This document shows, one piece after another, positions 10,286-20,169 of a DNA stretch of 45,065 nt (the stretch's first letter is position 1; each line of letters starts with the position of its first letter). Origin of the DNA: an uncultured Muribaculaceae bacterium (lineage in GTDB: Bacteria; Bacteroidota; Bacteroidia; Bacteroidales; Muribaculaceae); NCBI GenBank assembly GCA_947175145.1, contig CAMWLY010000009.1, positions 1 through 45,065 on the forward strand, in the 5' to 3' direction. The notes under the pieces are model-generated. The model saw only the letters and a program-made list of their open reading frames with translations, did not search any database and had not been told where the DNA came from. The position numbers and the translations under genes are program-made.

Positions 10286-11312
10286 AAAGTTTGAACACTA
10301 ATTCATGCAGCAAATCATATCGATTTGAAGCTGAATCAATACCTTTGTATTTTGCATCGAATTCCCGGATGTAATGAATAGCATTCACAGCCTGTGCAGG
10401 ATTATAGTTGCGCATACCCGCAGCAAGAGATCTGAGTTGCACCTGGGCTTTGAGACCGAGATTGTCGCGCAGTGAAGCCTCGGACTTGTCAGGAAGATAG
10501 TGAGCTATTACAAGGTTGGCGAAATAGTTGAAAATCAGGCCAACTGATTTAATTATGCTCTCCATATTATTAGTCTCCTCAAAATACTTTATAATTCTGA
10601 CAGCTTTGGTATAATCCTTGCGACCAAGAGCATCGACAAAATCATAACCACCATATTCCTTGGATATTCCGGTATGCTTCTTTACATCATCTGCGGTAAT
10701 CTGCCGCCCGGAAGCGATCTGAACCAATTTTTTAACCTCACCGAAAAGCTTGCTTAGAGGAGTGCCTAAATATTCGCATAGCATTTGCATAGCCTTCTCC
10801 TCAATACTGATTTTGTTATCTTGACAAAAGGCGCGCAGATGCGAAAGAACTTCATAGTCGCGTGGCAGAGGGCTGTTAAACACGATTGCTCCCCCGGCTT
10901 TTGCTGCCTTCATCAGCTTTGATGAGGTAGAAAAGGGTTCACCTTTGTACACTACCACGAAAACTGTGGCCGGTGCCGGCTTTTCAATATATGGTGCCAA
11001 ACGCTCAAGCTGAATCTTTGCTCGCTCCATGGATTGCGCCTCACGCAAAATCACAAGTCTGCGATCCGACATCACCGGAAACTGCTTCGCGGCTGCGATA
11101 AGATAATCTATATCAGTATCCTGCCCGAAGAACACCGAATAATTAAAATCACGCTCCTCCTCCGGAATTACATATTTCTCCAGATTAGCAGTAATCAGAT
11201 CCAGATAATAGGGTTCGTCACCCTGAAGTATATAGACAGGATTTAGATTCCCTTTACGGATGTCGGATATTATATCTCTCGGACTTTGAGCAGATGAAGC
11301 TTGTTTCGCCAT
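10278..11312 (-). CDS. holA: DNA polymerase III subunit delta (start corrected to MAKQASSAQ)
   Basis: NPVYILQGDEPYYLDLI, HolA-type three-domain layout. Confidence 0.88.
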   Translation of the reverse strand: MAKQASSAQSPRDIISDIRKGNLNPVYILQGDEPYYLDLITANLEKYVIPEEERDFNYSVFFGQDTDIDYLIAAAKQFPVMSDRRLVILREAQSMERAKIQLERLAPYIEKPAPATVFVVVYKGEPFSTSSKLMKAAKAGGAIVFNSPLPRDYEVLSHLRAFCQDNKISIEEKAMQMLCEYLGTPLSKLFGEVKKLVQIASGRQITADDVKKHTGISKEYGGYDFVDALGRKDYTKAVRIIKYFEETNNMESIIKSVGLIFNYFANLVIAHYLPDKSEASLRDNLGLKAQVQLRSLAAGMRNYNPAQAVNAIHYIREFDAKYKGIDSASNRYDLLHELVFKLFT

Positions 11313-11334
11313 GGATAACAGGGTATTTATTAAA

Positions 11335-12219
11335 TTAGCGGGATGGTTTGTGAAGCAATGGTCTCCACAAAAATAATACAAACAGAGTAAACAGTATCAA
11401 GCTTGCCAGAGGCCAAACCGCTCCGGTTGTATCTATAGACTCAAAAATGGATATATCTCCACCATTAGCCGCTACCCACGCTGTGACAACTACAAGAGAA
11501 TTATTTAAGGCATGTGCAAAGGCAGATACCCACAGCGAGTGCGTATAATAATATAGGTAACCGAAAAGCGCGCCGAGAATAAATCGAGGCACAAATCCAT
11601 AAAACTGGAAATGAAAAGCACTAAACAAGATTGCTATCAGAATAATAGACAGATGATGGTTGACTCCTGAGGAGACAAGAGCTCTCTGCATTCCGGCTCT
11701 GAAGAATGATTCTTCCGCTAATCCGGTGAGCACACCAATAACTAATATGCCGGATATTAATGCTCCTACAGACGATGACCCTAGAATCATAGATGTGGTA
11801 TCAGCGGCAGAATCCTCCCATTCACGCAACCGGCTTTCAAGAGAATCCAATGATTCGGGGAAGACCCAACCGGCATTCCACTCCATCAGAAAGTTAATAA
11901 ATGGCAATAGCAATATAAGAGCTAATGAAGCCCCGATAAACTGTCTGAACCTTATGTCGGTAGTGACTCCAAGAAACTCGAGCGGCCGCGTATTCACTAA
12001 ACGAGCCATCAACCAAGCGGGGAATATGAATACAAAAATCGCTTGGAAAATGGATACTATCAGAAACGTCTCTCTCGGTTGATCCGGCAAAATAGAATCT
12101 ATTACCGGTTTGGCGATTGAGACAATAAGAAGACCGAGGAAAAAGGTCATCAGCAAGACGCCGAACTTTATAATTAGTCCGGCGCCCCGCTGATTTTCAG
12201 TATTCTGTAAATTGATCAA
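11335..12219 (-). CDS. CPBP family intramembrane glutamic endopeptidase
   Basis: GLAEESFFRAGMQRAL (EExxxR) and FSAFHFQFYGFVPRFILG. Confidence 0.9.
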   Translation of the reverse strand: MINLQNTENQRGAGLIIKFGVLLMTFFLGLLIVSIAKPVIDSILPDQPRETFLIVSIFQAIFVFIFPAWLMARLVNTRPLEFLGVTTDIRFRQFIGASLALILLLPFINFLMEWNAGWVFPESLDSLESRLREWEDSAADTTSMILGSSSVGALISGILVIGVLTGLAEESFFRAGMQRALVSSGVNHHLSIILIAILFSAFHFQFYGFVPRFILGALFGYLYYYTHSLWVSAFAHALNNSLVVVTAWVAANGGDISIFESIDTTGAVWPLASLILFTLFVLFLWRPLLHKPSR

Positions 12220-12231
12220 TTTAGTGCTACT

Positions 12232-13500
12232 CTATTTCTTTACTGTATGTAAAAACTTATCGTATGCGTCCCAATCGGTGATTGGAGCTTTAGCGACTCC
12301 CGATTTCATCGCACCTCTGACTATTGCCGGTGGAACTTGATAAAGGAGTCTTGGGTCAAATGGTTTAGGCAGAATATAATCCTTACCGAATTCCAGTGAC
12401 TTAAGCTCATAAATCTTCAGAATTTCTTCGGGCACAGGCAACTTGGCAATAGAAGCAATTGCATAAGTGGCCTCAAGTTTCATATCCTCATCGATACATG
12501 TAGCTCTACAATCAAGAGCACCACGGAAGATGTATGGGAATCCGAGCACATTATTCACTTGATTCGGGTAATCGCTTCTACCTGTCGCTATAATCAAATC
12601 AGGACGTGTGGCGATTGCCAGATCATAACTAATTTCGGGATTCGGATTTGCAAGGGCAAAAATCACGGGCTTCGGAGCCATGTCAAGAACCATAGCCGGA
12701 GTCAGCACATCGGCCTTGCTCAGCCCCAGGAATACATCTGCACCTTTGATTGCTTCCGCGAGTGTATGGACATCTCGGTCGGTAGCAAATTCACGCTTCT
12801 GGGGATTTAAGTCCATACGGTCTGCGCGTACCACACCCTTGGAATCGCACATCACAATATTTTCCGGATTAACTCCGAGTCTGATGTAATGACGTGTGCA
12901 AGAAATGGCGGCAGCACCTGCACCGTTGACCACAAGCTGAATGTCGCCGATCTTTTTACCCTGAATTTCAAGGGCATTAATCAATGCAGCTCCGGAAATG
13001 ATAGCTGTGCCGTGCTGGTCATCATGCATTACCGGTATATCGCATTTCTCCTTAAGTTGATCCTCAATCTTGAAGCAATCAGGAGCCTTTATATCTTCAA
13101 GGTTTATGCCACCGAAAGTTACCGATATAGCCTTTACTGCGTCAATAAATTTATCGGGATCTGTCTCATTTACTTCAATATCGAACGAATCGATTCCGGC
13201 AAAAATCTTGAAAAGAAGTGCTTTGCCCTCCATTACCGGTTTAGAGGCCAATGCTCCTATATCTCCTAAACCGAGCACTGCAGTGCCATTGGAAATTACG
13301 GCTACGAGGTTACCCTTATTGGTATATTTATATACGTCAGTGGGGGTCTTCTCTATCTCAAGACATGGATAAGCAACACCCGGAGAATAGGCAAGAGATA
13401 AATCTTTTTGAGTTGAATATGGTTTGGTCGGCATGATTTCTATCTTGCCGGGCCTCCCTTCGCTGTGATATTGAAGAGCCTCTTGTTCCAAACTGCTCAT
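12232..13500 (-). CDS. NAD(P)-dependent malic enzyme, short form without phosphotransacetylase domain
   Basis: [47 protein letters not shown]. Confidence 0.93.
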   Translation of the reverse strand: MSSLEQEALQYHSEGRPGKIEIMPTKPYSTQKDLSLAYSPGVAYPCLEIEKTPTDVYKYTNKGNLVAVISNGTAVLGLGDIGALASKPVMEGKALLFKIFAGIDSFDIEVNETDPDKFIDAVKAISVTFGGINLEDIKAPDCFKIEDQLKEKCDIPVMHDDQHGTAIISGAALINALEIQGKKIGDIQLVVNGAGAAAISCTRHYIRLGVNPENIVMCDSKGVVRADRMDLNPQKREFATDRDVHTLAEAIKGADVFLGLSKADVLTPAMVLDMAPKPVIFALANPNPEISYDLAIATRPDLIIATGRSDYPNQVNNVLGFPYIFRGALDCRATCIDEDMKLEATYAIASIAKLPVPEEILKIYELKSLEFGKDYILPKPFDPRLLYQVPPAIVRGAMKSGVAKAPITDWDAYDKFLHTVKK

Positions 13501-13568
13501 AACCTTATAATTGTTTTTATGGTTTCAATTTATGGTTAAAAAATCACAGGCATTTGCCTGCTAATTTC

Positions 13569-13576
13569 TATCTTTG
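13569..13576 (+). promoter_or_regulatory. -7 element TATCTTTG upstream of the methyltransferase
   Basis: exact TAnnTTTG match 59 bp before ATG 13636. Confidence 0.45.
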
Positions 13577-13635
13577 TAATCGCCTGATTGCTTTCATGAC
13601 TTTTGATCCAATCACGCTATTAATAACGCAAAGAT

Positions 13636-14859
13636 ATGAAAAAATCCGTCTCTGCAACTACAAAACTTGGTGAATTTGTCATAGAACATCTTCATGATGA
13701 TCCTAACAAACTGATTTTGACCGGTAATAAGGATTATCCTGATGTAGATATCAAGCAGGCCGCTCTGCAGATAGAATGTAGACGTAAGACCCGGAAAAAG
13801 CTCCGGAATTTCAATAACCATGCTGATTTTCTCTATCCTACGTCACTTGCTGCCGAACAGGCCACACATCAGGGAGTAGCGCTCTTTCACAGTCGATTAT
13901 TAAATGGCGCAACCAATGTTCTTGATATGACGGCGGGTCTTGGCATCGATGCTTTCAGCATAGCACTCGCAGATGAAAACAACGGAGTGAATGTCACTGC
14001 CTTGGAGCTTGACCCTCTGCGCGCCGCTACACTCAGACACAATCAGATTGTTCTTGATTTGCAAAATGTTAAAATAATTGAGGGAGACAGCATATTATGG
14101 CTACAAGAACAAACTGACAATAATTCTTCAAATCAACCACTGTTCGATTTGATATTTATTGACCCGGCTCGTAGAAACCAAAACGGACGAACATACTTTT
14201 TTTCTGATTGTGTGCCGGATGTGGTATCTAACCGGAATCTGCTGATTAAAGCGAGCAATAGAACATTAATAAAGGCCTCCCCAATTCTTGACATCACTCA
14301 AGCTCTTCGTGAACTACCGGAAATCTCTAAATTTTACATAGTGTGTGTAAAAGGTGAGTGTAAAGAGGTGCTTTGCGAATTGTCTTCAGTCGATACTGAA
14401 CCTAAGATTATGGTTATCGACCTTGATGAAGATGGTAATCAGATAAGCGAGATTGAATTCAGTTACTCCGAAAGAGGTAGTCGGAAAGCAACATTATTAT
14501 CTGAGAATTTTAATGTAGATGAATGGAACTGGCTTTATGACCCTAACGCCGGAATACACAAGGCTGACTGCGGAAGTATACTCTGCAATTTATATCCGGG
14601 GTTAAAAAGAATCAGCACTGACACTGATTTATATGTTAGTAAAGAGAAGATCGACGGATTCCCCGGCAGACGATTCAAGATAGAGGAAGCGGCAGACAAA
14701 ACCACAGGCTTGAATTATGATGTAGCGGTAAGAAATTACCCGCTCACCTCTGCTCAGGTTGTCAAGAAGCTGAAATTGAATCCCGGAACTGATGGAAAAA
14801 TGATGTTTGGTTTCAGAATCGGCAAGAAACCAATCTTAATAAAAACTCACAAGGAATAA
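13636..14859 (+). CDS. Class I SAM-dependent methyltransferase with THUMP-like C-terminal domain
   Basis: VLDMTAGLGIDAFSIALA motif I, FIDPARR motif. Confidence 0.85.
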   Translation: MKKSVSATTKLGEFVIEHLHDDPNKLILTGNKDYPDVDIKQAALQIECRRKTRKKLRNFNNHADFLYPTSLAAEQATHQGVALFHSRLLNGATNVLDMTAGLGIDAFSIALADENNGVNVTALELDPLRAATLRHNQIVLDLQNVKIIEGDSILWLQEQTDNNSSNQPLFDLIFIDPARRNQNGRTYFFSDCVPDVVSNRNLLIKASNRTLIKASPILDITQALRELPEISKFYIVCVKGECKEVLCELSSVDTEPKIMVIDLDEDGNQISEIEFSYSERGSRKATLLSENFNVDEWNWLYDPNAGIHKADCGSILCNLYPGLKRISTDTDLYVSKEKIDGFPGRRFKIEEAADKTTGLNYDVAVRNYPLTSAQVVKKLKLNPGTDGKMMFGFRIGKKPILIKTHKE

Positions 14860-14910
14860 AAATTTGGAACGCTGTTTGCTGTTAAGACAGAATCAGGAGG
14901 TGGACCAATT

Positions 14911-17079
14911 ATGAGAAAGACAATTGAAACCCAACATAAAGAGGTAACCAAAGCTGTAAGCGAGCGCAGATTGAATCGGGCAGCACATATAGTTGATGAG
15001 ATGCTCGTGTCAAACAATCTTTTGGCGGAACGAGAACGCCTTGCTAAAACTCGCGAAACATATCGGTATCTAAGTGATTTCATGATGAGTGGTGCGAATG
15101 ACCCGGGAAGAGCGGGCGTAATTTCCGACATCGGCAACACACTCCTTTCACTTGCCGACATAGCAATGCGAGCTGAGCGCGCCAAAGATGATTCCGGATA
15201 TTATTATTCGACTTTGAGATTCAACACACTTAGAGGTGAACGAGTTTCGGATATTTTGAATCAATATAATTCAAAGATGGCCGAATTAGGCTTGCATGAT
15301 GCTTCTGACAATAATTCGATAAGCATACGTAAAGAATGCGAAAGCCTTCTCGAACGCCTTTTCAATACACTCTACACTTCTCTTGGCAATGAGAGTGCAA
15401 CTAAAGATATTGTGGCATACGCGGTATCAGGATACGCCGACAACAATGCTCTTGCAGTCGCCATAAGCGCCATGACATTAGCTCTTCTTACTTGGTATGA
15501 TAAACTGAAGGTTGAAGCTCTGCTTGATATTTTCGAAAATACGTCTGACGACAAAATACGCGCCCGCGGACTTGTCGGCCTTTTATTGGCATTATCTGCA
15601 AACAAATCTCGCATAGTATCTGATTCTGCACTTTTGGCCAGATTGTCATTATGGCAGGATTCTATAGAAATCTATCGCATTCTTCGCGAGACAATCCGAG
15701 TAATCGTAGGAACTCGCGATACCGAACGCGTAAATAATAAAATGAAAGAGGAGGTTTTTGCGGAGCTGATGAAATTGAGACCGGAGATTATTTCAAAACT
15801 CAGTGAAAATCCGGAAGATGCAGCATCTCTGATGGATATAAATCCTGAATGGGAAGAGATACTTGAGAAAAGCGGATTGAATAAGAAACTGATGGAACTC
15901 AGCGAACTCCAAAGTGAAGGAGCTGATTTTATGATGTTTTCATTCGCAAATCTCAAGCAGATGCCATTCTTCAATAAAGCCGTGAACTGGTTTATGCCAT
16001 TTGATTCCGGACATAGTGAACTCGAACTTAATAAGGAGTTGACTCAATTTATTGATACCCTCAGCGAAATCAACACTCAGATATGCGATTCCGATGTATA
16101 TTCGCTTGCATTCGCACTCACCAAGATGCCTGAACAGCAACTTAAGATGCTTACCGGTCAAATTAGCTCCCACATCGAGCAAATGAATGAGGAATTAAAG
16201 TCCCGAGCCCGGAAATCTACTACTCCGGAGTTTGACACTGCGGTTCTCAAATATGTAAGAGATCTTTACAGATTCTTCAAGTTATTCCGTAAGAAAGAGG
16301 ACTTTACAGATCCATTCGATACCCCATTTGACTTTTTGAGTCTTCCGGTAGTAGGAGACATGATGAGTGATCACGAGGTACTTGAGATAATCGGCAACTT
16401 CTATTTCAAGCGCGGATATCATAAAGAAGCACTCCCTATGCTCATGATTCTTTCGGAAGAAGAGGCCGATAATGCATCACTATGGGAAAAAATAGGCTAC
16501 TCACTTGAGAAAAGCAACAGATATTTTGACGCGCTTGATGCCTATAATAAAGCGTCGTTGCTTAAAACCCCGGGACCTTGGCTTACCCGCAGGCTTGCAT
16601 ATACACTAAAAAAATTAGGAAGATACTCAGAAGCAGCTGAACAGTATGAAAATGCACTGACCATGAATCCGGAGAATCTGAGTTTGCTTCTCTCAGCAGC
16701 TTCCGCGTATATTGAGGCCGGTAATGCTGAAGCAGCACTCAGCCACTTGTATCATGCGAATTATATTAGTGAAAATGACTGTAAAGTTCTGAGATCTCTT
16801 GCCTGGGTTGAGCTCCTCTCCGGTCACACGGATAAGAGTCTCGATATTTACCTGCGAGTAATATCGACAGATGCCAAATCATCAGACTACTTGAACATCG
16901 GGCATACCATGACAATCAAGGGTAATCTGCGCGAGGCTGTAAATTATTACAGAATTGCATTTGAAAAAGATCCAATAAACTTCGAAAAGGCATATAAAGA
17001 TGATATACCACGGTTGGTCAAGTTAGGTGCGGAGAAATTGACAATGCAATTACTGCTTGATCAAATTATGAAGGAATAA
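14911..17079 (+). CDS. Tetratricopeptide repeat protein (722 aa)
   Basis: C-terminal TPRs: ASLWEKIGYSLEKSNRYFDALDAYNKA..., RYSEAAEQYENALTMNPENL. Confidence 0.85.
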   Translation: MRKTIETQHKEVTKAVSERRLNRAAHIVDEMLVSNNLLAERERLAKTRETYRYLSDFMMSGANDPGRAGVISDIGNTLLSLADIAMRAERAKDDSGYYYSTLRFNTLRGERVSDILNQYNSKMAELGLHDASDNNSISIRKECESLLERLFNTLYTSLGNESATKDIVAYAVSGYADNNALAVAISAMTLALLTWYDKLKVEALLDIFENTSDDKIRARGLVGLLLALSANKSRIVSDSALLARLSLWQDSIEIYRILRETIRVIVGTRDTERVNNKMKEEVFAELMKLRPEIISKLSENPEDAASLMDINPEWEEILEKSGLNKKLMELSELQSEGADFMMFSFANLKQMPFFNKAVNWFMPFDSGHSELELNKELTQFIDTLSEINTQICDSDVYSLAFALTKMPEQQLKMLTGQISSHIEQMNEELKSRARKSTTPEFDTAVLKYVRDLYRFFKLFRKKEDFTDPFDTPFDFLSLPVVGDMMSDHEVLEIIGNFYFKRGYHKEALPMLMILSEEEADNASLWEKIGYSLEKSNRYFDALDAYNKASLLKTPGPWLTRRLAYTLKKLGRYSEAAEQYENALTMNPENLSLLLSAASAYIEAGNAEAALSHLYHANYISENDCKVLRSLAWVELLSGHTDKSLDIYLRVISTDAKSSDYLNIGHTMTIKGNLREAVNYYRIAFEKDPINFEKAYKDDIPRLVKLGAEKLTMQLLLDQIMKE

Positions 17080-17101
17080 ATTTTTTGAAATAAATTTCGG
17101 A

Positions 17102-17185
17102 AATTGTTCCACACTACTACATCATAGACCGGTACTAAGATATAGCTAATTATCTTATTGCCGGTCTAATTTACGTGGAACAATT
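17102..17185. repeat. Three-tier nested inverted repeat upstream of dnaA
   Basis: AATTGTTCCAC(17102-17112)/GTGGAACAATT(17175-17185); TAGACCGG(17125-17132)/CCGGTCTA(17161-17168); TAAGATA(17136-17142)/TATCTTA(17151-17157). Confidence 0.85.
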
Positions 17186-17408
17186 ATACACTTATATTTC
17201 ATAACTTATCTTTCTGAGTACTTGCTCTTTACATAATTTACCTACCACTCTTCACCTTAAATGTTAATATCAAAAAGTCAAACAATTGAAAATCAAATTC
17301 ATAAATTATTGCACATAAAAACAAGAGAATTTCAATTTTTTTTTTCACTTTTTTTGTTATTATTTTGTGAGTGGAAAGCACGGACTATAAGCTTCTGACC
17401 AACTACTC

Positions 17409-18803
17409 ATGACAAAAGCCGATCTTAAAATCAAATGGAATAAATGCCTTGATAAGATTCGCTCCAATATTGGAGAGGAACGCTTTGTCACATGGTTTTC
17501 AAAGATAGAGCCATTAGAGTTATCGGAAGATAAACTCGTGTTGCTTGTGCCCTCTCGCTTCTATATGGAGAAGCTTGAAGATGATTTCAGCAACATATTG
17601 ATGAGTGCTATCAGAAGTGTATTTGGTTCACAAATCGGACTAACATACGAATATTTTGTAGTAACCGGCGATTCGGATACCAAAGTAAAATTCGACAGTC
17701 CGAAGCAATCAAAGGTTATTGGCCACAAATTAGAGCGATCGATTTCGAATGCTCCGATTGAACAGCGTTCGGAGGCGTTTGATCCCCAGCTAAATCCGGC
17801 ACTGACCTTTGAAAACTATATGGTTGGCCGCAGTAACAAGCTGCCCTTCACCATAGCAGAGCACATAGCAAATCACCCGGAAAAGGCGGACTTCAATCCA
17901 TTTTTTCTATACGGAAGTGTCGGAGTTGGTAAAACTCATCTTATACAGGCTATTGGTATTCGGATTAAGGAAAGAAATCCACGCGCAAAAGTGATATTCC
18001 TTTCCATGCGTCATTTCCAAAACTTGTATTTCAATGCCTTTAAAAACAAGGAGATACCGCAATTTATCCATTGGTTTCAAGGCATGGATGCGATACTCTT
18101 CGATGACTTGCAAGAGCTGAGCAACAAGACCGGAACCGCAGAAGCGTTGTTCCCGATCTTCAATCACTTGCATCAGAACAATAAGAAGCTTATATTCACC
18201 TGTGACCGTCCGCCCATGGAACTTGACGGCATCGCAGATAGACTTATCGACCGCTTCAAATGGGGTATCACTGAGCCCTTGGAAAGTCCGGATTATGAAC
18301 TTCGCCGCAAGATATTGGAGTTTAAATCCCGTCGCAATGGGCTTGACCTGTCGGATACCATACTCGACATGATTGCGCATAGCGCCACTACTTCTGTCCG
18401 TGAACTCGAAGGTATCGTGATGGGGCTGTATACCAGATCAATCGCTGAAAACGAACCTATCACTCCGCAGCTTGCAGAGAAAGTCATAAGCCATCTTGTG
18501 AAGAAAGTAGAGCGCAAGATTGTGAACTTTGACATGATTGTGGAAAATACCGCAGAATTCTACAGGTTGAATCCTGATGCTATATTCAGCAAAAGTCGTC
18601 AGCGTGACATAGCCGATGCCCGGCAGATGATTATGTACCTCTGCAAAAAGCACACTTCATTATCATCACCCGCAATTGGTGCAAAACTTAACCGACAGCA
18701 TGCTACTGTGCTCCATGGAATATCTACAATAACTGAAAGACTGGAGGTATCTAAAGAACTCACAGAAGCAGTTGCATCAATTGAAAAAGCGATGCTCGGT
18801 TAA
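17409..18803 (+). CDS. dnaA: Chromosomal replication initiator DnaA
   Basis: FLYGSVGVGKTHLIQAIG, DAILFDDLQEL, C-terminal SLSSPAIGAKLNRQHATVLHGI box-binding signature. Confidence 0.97.
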   Translation: MTKADLKIKWNKCLDKIRSNIGEERFVTWFSKIEPLELSEDKLVLLVPSRFYMEKLEDDFSNILMSAIRSVFGSQIGLTYEYFVVTGDSDTKVKFDSPKQSKVIGHKLERSISNAPIEQRSEAFDPQLNPALTFENYMVGRSNKLPFTIAEHIANHPEKADFNPFFLYGSVGVGKTHLIQAIGIRIKERNPRAKVIFLSMRHFQNLYFNAFKNKEIPQFIHWFQGMDAILFDDLQELSNKTGTAEALFPIFNHLHQNNKKLIFTCDRPPMELDGIADRLIDRFKWGITEPLESPDYELRRKILEFKSRRNGLDLSDTILDMIAHSATTSVRELEGIVMGLYTRSIAENEPITPQLAEKVISHLVKKVERKIVNFDMIVENTAEFYRLNPDAIFSKSRQRDIADARQMIMYLCKKHTSLSSPAIGAKLNRQHATVLHGISTITERLEVSKELTEAVASIEKAMLG

Positions 18804-18892
18804 GCCTGAAATCGACTATTAAACCTATATTAAGAGGAATTTGTTATAAGGGAAGCAGGTATATGCCCGCTTTCCTTAAATTATATCTTGAC

Positions 18893-19519
18893 ATGTTACA
18901 GTTCATTACAGACTCCAAAGCCCAAACTCCTGTGGCTGAGCAAATAAAACAATTTATAAATGGTGGTGGCCGATGGGTGCAGATCAGTATGCCTGAGGCC
19001 ACTGATGAAGAAATTTCGGCAGTTGTAAGTGAGATAAAGCAGTTATGCATCGACACCGAAACTTTTCTGCTTCTCAATGATCATGCCGAATTGGCAAAAA
19101 CACTTGATGTCGGAGGCGTATACTTGGAAAAAGGTGATATGCTTCCCTCAAAAGCAAGAATGCTGCTTGGTCCCGCCGCTGTGATTGGAGTTAAAGCTCA
19201 AAATATTGATGAAATCAAAGCTGTAAGAAGTCTTGACATCGATTTTATAGCACTGACTCCGTTCAGAGCAGATAATGCATCACAACTAGGTATTGAAGGA
19301 CTCAAGAAATTGTGTGATGACATGGAAAGTCTTGAAATCAAAATCGGACATGTGGCCGCAGGCGGTATCAGAAAAGATGATATTGTGGCCGTAATGAGTA
19401 CCGGTGTAAACGGTATTGCTGTAAGCTCGGCTATTGCCCGGTCTGCAGATATTGAAGCTACCACCAAAGAATGGCTTGAAGCCATAAAGCCATATGAAAA
19501 AGTGAAGGGTGAGGCTTAG
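18893..19519 (+). CDS. Thiamine phosphate synthase/TenI-like protein (start probably MLQFITDSK)
   Basis: MLQFITD...GGGRWVQISM, LLNDHAELA, HVAAGGI. Confidence 0.8.
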   Translation: MLQFITDSKAQTPVAEQIKQFINGGGRWVQISMPEATDEEISAVVSEIKQLCIDTETFLLLNDHAELAKTLDVGGVYLEKGDMLPSKARMLLGPAAVIGVKAQNIDEIKAVRSLDIDFIALTPFRADNASQLGIEGLKKLCDDMESLEIKIGHVAAGGIRKDDIVAVMSTGVNGIAVSSAIARSADIEATTKEWLEAIKPYEKVKGEA

Positions 19520-19577
19520 ACCCCAAAACCTGATGCTACTCCAAAACTAATAATTAATTACCATAAAAAGAAATACT

Positions 19578-20159
19578 ATGAAATTTACACGACCGCGTCT
19601 TCCATACATGGCTTCTGACCTGGAGCCTGTGATTTCAACTACTACCATAGACTATCACTATGGCAAGCATGAACAGGCATACATAGATAATCTTAACAGA
19701 CTCATCGAGGGTACTGAGTATGAAGATATGAATCTTGAGGAGATAATACGCAAGAGCAGCGGAGGATTGTTCAATAATGCTTCTCAAGCATGGAATCACA
19801 TCTTTTACTTTTTCCAGTTCTCGCCCAAGGGTCTTAAAGAACCCGCCGGAAGCCTTGCTGAAAAGATCACCGAACAGTTCGGCTCTTTAGAAGAATTCAA
19901 AAAGAAATTTGAGGAAGCCGGAGCAACAATTTTCGGCTCCGGGTGGGTATGGCTGAGTTGCGATGACAAAGGAACCCTATACATTTCGCAGGGGTCGAAT
20001 GCTGAGAATCCCATAACATCAGGCCTTACTCCACTGATGGTATTCGATGTGTGGGAACATGCCTATTATCTTGATTACCAGAATCGACGTGCGGAATATC
20101 TGCACAGGCTTTGGGATATCGTGGACTGGGATGTGATCGGCTCCAGATATAATTTCTAA
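19578..20159 (+). CDS. sodB: Fe/Mn superoxide dismutase
   Basis: DYHYGKHEQAYIDNLN, NNASQAWNHIFYF, DVWEHAYYLDYQNRR. Confidence 0.95.
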   Translation: MKFTRPRLPYMASDLEPVISTTTIDYHYGKHEQAYIDNLNRLIEGTEYEDMNLEEIIRKSSGGLFNNASQAWNHIFYFFQFSPKGLKEPAGSLAEKITEQFGSLEEFKKKFEEAGATIFGSGWVWLSCDDKGTLYISQGSNAENPITSGLTPLMVFDVWEHAYYLDYQNRRAEYLHRLWDIVDWDVIGSRYNF

Positions 20160-20169
20160 GCTGACGAAA

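Noticed and set aside
11660-12082. 140 aa + strand ORF antisense to the CPBP protease
   Set aside because: Shadow ORF, no domain signature
17907-18380. 157 aa minus-strand ORF inside dnaA
   Set aside because: Antisense to the highly conserved AAA+ domain; no independent support
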